A DNA stretch of 11,134 bases from an uncultured Synechococcus sp. (GTDB lineage: Bacteria > Cyanobacteriota > Cyanobacteriia > PCC-6307 > Cyanobiaceae). This document shows, piece after piece, positions 6,245 through 11,134 of the stretch (its first letter is position 1; the number at the start of each line of letters is the position of its first letter). The position numbers were made by a program, and so were the translations under genes. The stretch spans positions 1 to 11,134 of the forward strand of contig CAJWZN010000036.1 in assembly GCA_913050105.1 (NCBI GenBank), given 5' to 3'. Under the pieces are notes generated by a model, which worked only from the letters and a program-made list of their open reading frames with translations, made no database searches and was not told where the DNA came from.

Positions 6245-6750
6245 GAATACCAGAAGGCGCATCGGTGGCCCTCGGGCTCCAACTCCCAACCCTGGCGCTG
6301 ATAAAAGTCCACAACACCAGGATCGGCAAAGAGGCTGACCCGCTCAGTACCCATCTCCTTCAACGCCTCGAGCACGTAGGTCATCATCTGTTGACCAAGC
6401 CCATTGCCTTGATACCGGGGATGGACAGCCACATCCCAGACCGTGGCTTCAAACACCCCATCTCCCGTGCAACGGGCAAAACCAACCAGGCGCGGCACTC
6501 GCGGATCATGGCGCCACAAACCCACCTTCAGGAGGCTGTGGGTTAAGGCCTTGCGCACCCGACGAACCGGCCGCCGACTCCAGCCAACAGCTTCCAGCAG
6601 CTGCTCCAGCTCCACGAGGTCAAAAGGATGGATCTGGCTGAACACCAGGGAAAGCTGATCGTTGGACGTGGCACAAAGACGGGCTTGTTTGCCGTATTGC
6701 TCAAGCAACGCCGGCTCTGGAATCTGAAGAGGAGACGTTGGTGTGATCAC
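6238..6750 (-). CDS. GNAT-family N-acetyltransferase (plastid NSI/Ycf52-like)
   Basis: The protein has 170 residues. The acetyl-CoA motif A is clear: ATVWDVAVHPRYQGNGLG with the pyrophosphate loop Q114-G-N-G-L-G119. Motif B follows as LFADPGVVDFYQRQGW (about 140-155), ending EPEGHRCAFW. The combination WDV..P.YQG.GLG and FAD..VVDFYQ..G closely resembles the cyanobacterial/plastid GNAT group that includes Ycf52 and the Arabidopsis chloroplast enzyme NSI, which acetylate lysines or protein N-termini. The acceptor here is not known. The start is a GTG at 6750 that overlaps the stop of the ABC transporter gene as GTGA, so it should be translationally coupled as the last gene of the hisG operon. 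A role for acetylation in controlling its neighbours would be speculation. Confidence 0.87.
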   Translation of the reverse strand: MITPTSPLQIPEPALLEQYGKQARLCATSNDQLSLVFSQIHPFDLVELEQLLEAVGWSRRPVRRVRKALTHSLLKVGLWRHDPRVPRLVGFARCTGDGVFEATVWDVAVHPRYQGNGLGQQMMTYVLEALKEMGTERVSLFADPGVVDFYQRQGWELEPEGHRCAFWYSS

Positions 6751-8525
6751 AAGCGCGCCAATCCCTTTTCCTGCAGGTCCGCCAGCTGGGCATAAAGACC
6801 CCCTTGCTCCCTCAGCTCACGATGGGTGCCCTGCTCAATTAACTCACCTCGGCGCAGGACAAGGATCCGGTCCGATGCCTCGACCGTGGCCAACCGGTGA
6901 GCGATCACCACCGCAGTTCGTTTCTGCAACAGACGGTCGAGATCGCCCTGCAGGGTCGCCTCAGTGGCTGGATCCATGAAGGCTGTTGCCTCATCCATCA
7001 CAAGAACGGTGGGATTACGGATCGCAACTCGTGCCACCGCCAGCAGTTGTCTCTCTCCAGAGGACAAGTTTCCGCCCCGTTCGCGCAGCTCGGTCGCAAG
7101 GCCGGCGGGTAGTCGATCCAGCAGATCCTGAAGGCCAAGGTCACGGCAGATGCGCGCCAGCTCGGGATCGCTGATGGGAGCATTCAGTCGCAGATTGTCC
7201 GCAACATTTCCACTGAAGAGAAATGTGTCCTGAAGGACAACGCCGAGCTGACGACGCAAGTCTGCGATCGGGATGGAGCGGATATCCCGACCATCGAGAA
7301 GAATCCGACCCTGCTGGGGCTCGTAAAGGCGACACAGCAAGCGGATCACAGTGGTTTTGCCAGACCCGGTGGGACCGACGAGGGCGACATGTTCGCCGGG
7401 GGCAATGCGGAAGGAGAGGTTCCGCAAAATCGGCTCATCCGGCCGATAGCTGAAGCTCACGTTGTCAAACACCACTTCACCCAGCCCGGAGTCCTCAAGA
7501 GGCTGGGCGCTGGAGTCCTCCACGATTTCGAGGGGTTGCTCGAGCAGTTCGCCAATACGCTCCACCGCGGTGAGCCCGCCTTGAATCTGCGTGAACCGTT
7601 CCGCCAGCTGACGGAGAGGATCAAACAAACGCTGGGAATAAAGGATGAAAGTGGTGAGAATGCCGAGCCCCATCGCTCCGCTGGTCACCAGATAACCGCC
7701 GAGGGCGAGCACCACTGCCACAGCACCCAGGGAGACCCACTCGAGGAACGCGGAAATGCTGCTGTCGTAAAAAATTGTGCCGTTGACGGCACGTCGATAA
7801 GCCGAACCGGTGCGAGCGAAACGGGAGCCGTTCACCGCCTCGCGACGGAACATCTGAACCACCTCAAGGCCCTGCAGGTTCTCCTGGAAATCGGCATTGA
7901 GCTGCGAAAGCTCCTCTCTCACGGTGTAGTTGACCCTGCGATACCGGCTCTGAAGCCAGAGAACGAAGCAGGTCACAGGAATCTGTGTGAACAGGAGCAA
8001 CAGCCCCAGGCGCCATTCGATCAACAGCATCGAGCTGGCGATCACCAACAGTGTGACGAGGTCGCCGAGAACACCAACAGCACCACTGCCGAAAACCTCC
8101 GCCAAGGCATCAACGTCGCTGGTGAGGCGGGTGAGCAGCTTGCCGACGGGCATCCCGTCGTGAAAGCGAAGCGACAAGGCCAGTGAGTGCCGGAACAGAT
8201 CATCACGAATACGTGCCGTGAGCCGCTGCCCCACCGCCTGAATGTTGAAGCTCTGCACTCCCTGAAGCGCCAAGCGCACCAGCACCGACAGCAACAACAG
8301 TCCAACAATCACGCGGATTGCCACGGTTGCACCGAGATCAGCAAGCCAGGAAAAACTGGCTTCACCACGAAGCACGCTGATCGCCTGCCCCACAAGCAGC
8401 GGCTGGATGGCTCCGGCCAGAGCCACAGGCACCAACATCACCAGGGTGAGCAGCAACCTGCGTCGATCGTGAATCAAGTAGCGCCCGAGCCTTCGGACGC
8501 GTTTCCAGTCAGCACGAGCGCTCAT
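6747..8525 (-). CDS. ABC half-transporter, MdlB/multidrug exporter type
   Basis: The protein has 592 residues with an N-terminal membrane domain (about 1-320, roughly six hydrophobic segments, for example 23-45, 67-88, 147-183 and 263-285) fused to an ATPase domain. The ATPase has Walker A GPTGSGKTT (384-392), Q-loop Gln432 (VVLQDTFLF), signature LSSGERQ (487-493), Walker B TVLVMDE (Asp511, Glu512) and the switch histidine H543 (IAHRLAT). All residues needed for ATP hydrolysis are present. The layout matches type IV exporters of the MdlB/YheH/Sav1866 group, which work as dimers and export lipids or lipophilic compounds; the substrate cannot be read. Only one half-transporter is encoded here, so it is a homodimer or has its partner elsewhere. 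The ATG overlaps the hisG stop as ATGA, and its own stop overlaps the GNAT start. Confidence 0.93.
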   Translation of the reverse strand: MSARADWKRVRRLGRYLIHDRRRLLLTLVMLVPVALAGAIQPLLVGQAISVLRGEASFSWLADLGATVAIRVIVGLLLLSVLVRLALQGVQSFNIQAVGQRLTARIRDDLFRHSLALSLRFHDGMPVGKLLTRLTSDVDALAEVFGSGAVGVLGDLVTLLVIASSMLLIEWRLGLLLLFTQIPVTCFVLWLQSRYRRVNYTVREELSQLNADFQENLQGLEVVQMFRREAVNGSRFARTGSAYRRAVNGTIFYDSSISAFLEWVSLGAVAVVLALGGYLVTSGAMGLGILTTFILYSQRLFDPLRQLAERFTQIQGGLTAVERIGELLEQPLEIVEDSSAQPLEDSGLGEVVFDNVSFSYRPDEPILRNLSFRIAPGEHVALVGPTGSGKTTVIRLLCRLYEPQQGRILLDGRDIRSIPIADLRRQLGVVLQDTFLFSGNVADNLRLNAPISDPELARICRDLGLQDLLDRLPAGLATELRERGGNLSSGERQLLAVARVAIRNPTVLVMDEATAFMDPATEATLQGDLDRLLQKRTAVVIAHRLATVEASDRILVLRRGELIEQGTHRELREQGGLYAQLADLQEKGLARL

Positions 8526-9172
8526 ACAGACGCTCCGACCGGGCTGGCTGATCGCAGCGCGTCAACAATTCCGGAGAGGGAGCCATCATCAAGACGCATG
8601 GACAGGGGATGTCCCACCAGTCGGGCCGTGGACTGGAACAACGTCTCGATGGCCACCAACCCGTTGTCCTTCAACGTTCGACCAGTGGCCACCAGGTCGA
8701 CGATGGCTTCAGACATTCCCGTGATCGGCCCGAGCTCCACGGATCCGTTGAGATGCACCAGCTCCACAGGGAGATCAAGGGCATCGAAATACTCACGGGC
8801 GCAATGGGTGAACTTGCTTGCCACTCGGCAATGGGGCGGAAGATCAGCAGCACGTTCGTAACCACTGCTGGATTTCACAGCAACAGCCATCCTGCAGCCC
8901 CCAAAACCCAGATCCACCAGCTGCGCCACAGGCAGCTGGTGCTCTTTCAAAACGTCATGACCGACCACACCCAGCTGAGCCTGGCCATAGGCCACATAGG
9001 TGGGAACATCGCCATTACGGACCAGAAGCGCTCGAGCACGACCGCAGGGAGTCGGCAGCATCAGTTGACGGTTGTCTTTGTCCAGGACAGCCGAGAAATC
9101 AAGACCAGCTGCTGCAAAGCGCGCCACCGATTCCTTGAGAAGGGCACCCTTGGCCAGCGCAACGGTGATCAT
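8522..9172 (-). CDS. hisG: ATP phosphoribosyltransferase, short form
   Basis: The protein has 216 residues. It catalyses the first committed step of histidine synthesis, joining ATP and PRPP to give N1-(5-phosphoribosyl)-ATP. The N-terminus MITVALAKGALL and the PRPP-binding segment from LNGSVELGPITG through SEAIVDLVATGRTL (about 154-167) are diagnostic. The length matches the short HisG form, which lacks the C-terminal histidine-binding regulatory domain and depends on HisZ; no hisZ is in the window. The ATG at 9172 was chosen because it starts the first beta strand; the frame is open a further 29 codons upstream into the gloB region, but that extension has no family similarity. It is the first gene of a coupled three-gene run with an exporter and an acetyltransferase, an arrangement without an obvious histidine logic. 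Confidence 0.96.
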   Translation of the reverse strand: MITVALAKGALLKESVARFAAAGLDFSAVLDKDNRQLMLPTPCGRARALLVRNGDVPTYVAYGQAQLGVVGHDVLKEHQLPVAQLVDLGFGGCRMAVAVKSSSGYERAADLPPHCRVASKFTHCAREYFDALDLPVELVHLNGSVELGPITGMSEAIVDLVATGRTLKDNGLVAIETLFQSTARLVGHPLSMRLDDGSLSGIVDALRSASPVGASV

Positions 9173-9212
9173 GGAGTCAGCGTTGACCGGGAAACCAGGC
9201 AGGACTTTAACG

Positions 9213-9962
9213 ATGCGATCCACACTGCATGCGCTTCCCGTGCTGCAGGACAACATCATCTGGATTCTGGTGCGGGGCCAGAACGCTGTGGTGGTGGACC
9301 CAGCGGTCAGCGAACCGGTGGCTGACTGGCTCAGTGAGCAGCGATTGAAGCTGGTTGCTGTGCTGCAGACCCACCACCATGCAGATCACATCGGTGGGAC
9401 CCCGGGGCTGCTGAGAATCTGGCCGAACGCAGAAGTGGTGGCCTGTGCTGCCGATCGAAAGCGCATTCCCTTCCAGACCATCTCCGTGGGCGATGGGGAC
9501 ACCATCCAGCTGATGGACCACAGCTTTCAGGTGCTGGGAGTAGCCGCTCACACCGCTCACCACATCGCATTTGTGGTGGATGCGGTCACTGATCAGGCCC
9601 CTGGTCCAGTTCTGTTCTGCGGAGACACGCTTTTTTCCGGAGGCTGCGGGCGTCTGTTCGAAGGCACAGCAAACGACATGCACCGTGCTCTGCAACGGCT
9701 CGACCAGCTGCCCAGCGACACAAGGGTGTGTTGCGCCCACGAGTACACCGAAAACAATCTGCGATGGGCCCGCGCACTGAAACCGGAAGACCCTGCGATT
9801 CAACGCCGGGCCGAAGCGGTAATCGCACTGCGCTCCCGCGGCGAACTCACTCTCCCCAGCAGCATGCGGGAGGAACGTCGCAGCAACCTTTTCCTGCGTG
9901 CTGGTTCAGCCGATGAAGTCGCCAGGCTGCGACACCACAAAGATCATTGGAAAGAAGCCTGA
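9213..9962 (+). CDS. gloB: Hydroxyacylglutathione hydrolase (glyoxalase II)
   Basis: The protein has 249 residues in the metallo-beta-lactamase fold. Metal ligands are visible: THHHADHIGG (His54, His56, Asp58, His59), His113 in AAHTAHH, Asp138 in FCGDTLFSGGCGR and His176 in CCAHEYTENNL. The segment ending HEYTENNLRWA and the C-terminal RRSNLFLRA are the glutathione-binding half typical of GloB, so it should split S-D-lactoylglutathione into D-lactate and GSH in methylglyoxal detoxification. The usual TPGHTxGH around the third histidine is VAAHTAHH here; the histidine is kept but the glycines are replaced. The ATG at 9213 begins the first strand (STLHALPVLQDN). The gene is divergent from hisG across 40 bp, so its promoter probably lies within hisG. 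RidA follows after 71 bp. Confidence 0.92.
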   Translation: MRSTLHALPVLQDNIIWILVRGQNAVVVDPAVSEPVADWLSEQRLKLVAVLQTHHHADHIGGTPGLLRIWPNAEVVACAADRKRIPFQTISVGDGDTIQLMDHSFQVLGVAAHTAHHIAFVVDAVTDQAPGPVLFCGDTLFSGGCGRLFEGTANDMHRALQRLDQLPSDTRVCCAHEYTENNLRWARALKPEDPAIQRRAEAVIALRSRGELTLPSSMREERRSNLFLRAGSADEVARLRHHKDHWKEA

Positions 9963-10033
9963 GGCAGGGCATGCCATGAACCAGAACAGCAACGACTGAA
10001 GGCCATGATCGGGCTCAGATCTGCAACCTCAAC

Positions 10034-10423
10034 ATGTCCGCGAAGGCCATCACAACCGGTGCTGCTCCAGCCCCCGTCGGTCCGTATAACCAGGCTGTTC
10101 TTGCAGGAGGATGGCTCTACTGCTCAGGCCAGATTCCCCTGGACCCATCCACCGGTGCGATGGTTGGGGACGGCGACGTTGCAAAAGAAACGCAGCAGGT
10201 GCTGAAGAATCTGGTTGCCGTTCTCAATGAAGCAGGCGCAACCCCGGCGCAGGTGGTCCGCACCACAGTTTTCCTGGCGGACCTGGCTGATTTTCAGACC
10301 GTGAATGATCTGTACGCAGACATTTTCGGCAATGACGTGAGCCCCGCGAGGGCCTGCGTCCAGGTGGCGGCCCTTCCCAAAGGAGCCCGTGTGGAAATCG
10401 ACTGTGTGGCCTGGCTCGGTTGA
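10034..10423 (+). CDS. ridA: RidA family enamine/imine deaminase
   Basis: The protein has 129 residues, the usual family length. The signatures are GPYNQA (16-21), SGQIPLDP (31-38) and PARACVQVAALPKGARVEID, where Arg106 and Glu121 correspond to the substrate-binding Arg and the conserved Glu of RidA/YjgF/TdcF. These residues predict true RidA activity: hydrolysing reactive 2-aminoacrylate and related imines formed by PLP enzymes, which protects branched-chain amino acid and other pathways. RidA acts as a cytosolic trimer. The ATG at 10034 gives the canonical N-terminus; no clear ribosome site precedes it. The gene may be read through from gloB, 71 bp upstream, and is followed by a strong hairpin. 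Confidence 0.95.
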   Translation: MSAKAITTGAAPAPVGPYNQAVLAGGWLYCSGQIPLDPSTGAMVGDGDVAKETQQVLKNLVAVLNEAGATPAQVVRTTVFLADLADFQTVNDLYADIFGNDVSPARACVQVAALPKGARVEIDCVAWLG

Positions 10424-10440
10424 CGCTGCGTTCTGCATCA

Positions 10441-10469
10441 CCTGCGTCGGTCCCAAGGACCGGCGCAGG
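10441..10469 (+). terminator. Strong 13-bp hairpin after ridA
   Basis: Arms at 10441-10453 and 10457-10469 (CCTGCGTCGGTCC and GGACCGGCGCAGG) pair along 13 positions with one T-G wobble and a CAA loop. It begins 17 nt after the ridA stop. No T-run follows, so it is either a U-tract-free terminator, a 3'-end stabiliser for ridA mRNA, or a leader structure for the DUF3136 gene, whose ATG is 31 nt downstream. Confidence 0.65.
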
Positions 10470-10500
10470 AATAGCCTGTTACATGCAGATGGATTGCCCG

Positions 10501-10728
10501 ATGACCCAGGCGAAGCTCACCATCGGGGAACTTGAAGCGGGATATCCGCTGTACTGCAAGGCATTGCGACGCCTCCTTCAGCAGGGCAAAACCGCAAAAG
10601 ACATCGAACGCACTGTGTGCTGGGGGCATCTGGAAACATTGAACCGCTGCCTGCCAACGCGTTACAAATCTCCCTCCTATCTGTTGGCTCTGATCCGACG
10701 CGATATCGAAAACCCCAAAGAGTATTGA
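10501..10728 (+). CDS. DUF3136-type small conserved protein of picocyanobacteria
   Basis: This is a 75-residue basic protein starting MTQAKLTIGELEAGYPLYCK. The pattern TIGELEAGYPLYCKALRRL, then CWGHLETLNRCLP and a closing SPSYLLALIRRD, matches my recollection of DUF3136, a short family of unknown function confined to marine Synechococcus and Prochlorococcus. It is probably all-helical. Three cysteines (17, 39 and 49) are present, with no metal-binding spacing that I recognise. Alternative in-frame ATGs lie at 10483 and 10489; 10501 was preferred because the conserved block starts just after it, but AGGA 13 nt before 10483 makes the longer form possible. It follows ridA after a hairpin and may have its own promoter (TGTTACAT near 10478 resembles an extended -10). 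No function can be assigned. Confidence 0.78.
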   Translation: MTQAKLTIGELEAGYPLYCKALRRLLQQGKTAKDIERTVCWGHLETLNRCLPTRYKSPSYLLALIRRDIENPKEY

Positions 10729-10808
10729 GTAGAGAAATACAGGCAACCCTCAACACTGATTAGAGCAACACAAGAATGCTGTTGAGAGTTAACTGAACAT
10801 CCATCAAC

Positions 10809-10821
10809 TTGTTCCGAACAA
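10809..10821. repeat. Operator-like palindrome TTGTTC-C-GAACAA
   Basis: Perfect 6-bp arms flank a single central base, a spacing that suits a dimeric repressor site better than an RNA hairpin. It overlaps the last base of a CATCAACT repeat. It lies about 90 bp upstream of the extended -10 candidate, too far for simple steric repression of that promoter. Confidence 0.35.
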
Positions 10822-10843
10822 CGTCTCTATACACATCAACTCA

Positions 10844-10862
10844 TCATGGGACGCACCCATGA
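10844..10862. repeat. Inverted repeat TCATGGG / CCCATGA
   Basis: Seven perfect pairs around a 5-nt loop (ACGCA). There is no T-tract on either side, so it is not a canonical terminator. It could end the DUF3136 transcript, 116 nt after its stop, or be part of an untranslated RNA. Confidence 0.4.
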
Positions 10863-10911
10863 CGTGACCATCTGTCTTCAACGAAATCCAATATAAAACC
10901 AACGACATGAT

Positions 10912-10920
10912 TGCTAAAAT
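10912..10920 (+). promoter_or_regulatory. Candidate extended -10 promoter (TGC-TAAAAT)
   Basis: The TGnTAAAAT form fits an extended -10 element recognised by sigma-70-type factors without a strong -35; at the -35 position (about 10892) the sequence is TATAAA, not TTGACA. The predicted start of transcription near 10927 would leave a leader of about 32 nt before the ATG at 10959, which supports a separate transcript for the downstream gene. Confidence 0.45.
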
Positions 10921-10958
10921 AGGCAGTCCGTGGAAAGAACAGATGCAAGAGCCAGCCG

Positions 10959-11134
10959 ATGCCTGAAGACTTCGATTATTCGGCTTCCATCACAAGCATG
11001 GATGTACGAGAGACCTTCCCATCAATCGATCCCGAGAATCTTTCAGAAAGAGACGTGCTTGCGATACTTCTATATTTATTTGAGAAGAAGGCGGGTTTTG
11101 TTGACCGTGGCCATGAACTGAACAATCGAGAAAC
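10959..11134 (+). CDS. Unrecognised acidic protein, 5' part only (runs off the window)
   Basis: The frame is open from 10923 to the window end with no stop, giving 58 complete codons from the ATG at 10959. The translation starts MPEDFDYSASITSMDVRETF and contains LSERDVLAILLYLFEKKAGF (about residues 29-48), a probable amphipathic helix. AAGAG lies 7 nt before the ATG, and an extended -10 lies upstream. The composition (acidic N-terminus, ordered hydrophobic spacing) looks like real coding sequence, unlike the overlapping 63-codon frame at 10930-11121, which is rich in Arg, Cys and Ser. I do not recognise the family. The DNA is more AT-rich than the rest of the window; this may reflect a recently acquired or lineage-specific gene, or only weak codon selection. 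Full length is unknown. Confidence 0.6.
   Translation, partial: MPEDFDYSASITSMDVRETFPSIDPENLSERDVLAILLYLFEKKAGFVDRGHELNNRE

Larger units (their letters stand above)
10729..10958. other. AT-richer intergenic region with several dyads, no gene seen
   Basis: These 230 bp have no credible reading frame on either strand. In order there is: a long imperfect inverted repeat (arms 10745-10755 and 10780-10790, one mismatch, 24-nt spacer); two copies of CATCAACT (10802-10809 and 10834-10841) 32 bp apart; a 13-bp palindrome between them (10809-10821); a 7-bp hairpin with a 5-nt loop (10844-10862); and an extended -10 candidate (10912-10920). The region could hold the 3' end of the DUF3136 transcript, a small RNA, or the control region of the next gene. 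I recognise no known small RNA motif such as Yfr1 ACUCCUCACAC. Confidence 0.5.

Noticed and set aside
7389..8861. Two open frames (265 and 224 codons) opposite the ABC transporter and hisG
   Set aside because: They lie against genes with complete motifs, and the second crosses the hisG/ABC junction. Their composition (His, Gln, Glu, Arg rich) is that of antisense frames.
9968..9975. GGCATGCC palindrome between gloB and ridA
   Set aside because: At eight bases with no spacer and no flanking symmetry it is too short to call a terminator or operator in GC-rich DNA.
10930..11121. 63-codon open frame at the right edge with a GTG start
   Set aside because: It overlaps the more protein-like frame from 10959; its Arg/Cys/Ser-rich sequence has no ordered hydrophobic pattern. 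It cannot be excluded fully without the sequence to the right.

Overview
The window looks like a piece of a marine picocyanobacterial chromosome, most likely marine Synechococcus or a high-GC Prochlorococcus. The reasons are: GC-rich, tightly packed genes; dnaA lying beside a long glutathione S-transferase gene and a divergent gor; a DUF3136-type small protein, a family I know only from this group; and one HIP1 octamer (GCGATCGC, 2912-2919) in 11 kb, although this motif is very abundant in many other cyanobacteria. The assignment rests on recognising protein families by eye. No search was run.

Layout. At the left edge is the 5' part of gor (glutathione reductase, minus). Divergent from it are a 410-residue glutathione S-transferase gene and a ParB-like gene. 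The ParB-like gene ends exactly where dnaA (minus) ends, the two stop codons forming TGA|TCA. Divergent from dnaA is a compact plus-strand run: an HtrA/Deg-type lipoprotein serine protease and two glycosyltransferase-fold proteins of the TIGR04282 and TIGR04283 families, spaced 1 nt apart and then overlapping by 13 nt. This run converges on a minus-strand operon read hisG, then an MdlB-type ABC half-transporter, then a GNAT acetyltransferase, with ATGA and GTGA stop/start overlaps. Divergent from hisG, across only 40 bp, are gloB (glyoxalase II) and ridA, followed by a strong 13-bp hairpin and a DUF3136-type gene. The last 400 bp are visibly more AT-rich. They hold a 230-bp intergenic stretch with several dyads, an extended -10 promoter candidate and the start of an unrecognised acidic protein that runs off the window.

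Functional reading. Most genes are housekeeping: replication initiation (DnaA), histidine synthesis (HisG, short form needing HisZ), periplasmic proteolysis (HtrA), removal of reactive enamines (RidA) and glutathione metabolism (gor, gst, gloB). The TIGR04282/TIGR04283 pair carries an 'arsenosugar biosynthesis' family name, but no arsM or radical-SAM arsS gene lies in the window, so the arsenic role is inferred from family naming only.

I see no mobile element, CRISPR array, tRNA or rRNA, and no clear new multi-gene system. The points most worth checking are the 3'-truncated unknown gene with its structured upstream region, the ridA/DUF3136 hairpin, the stop-codon dyads at both convergent junctions, a paired-cysteine feature in the HtrA PDZ domain, and the unexplained ParB-like gene.
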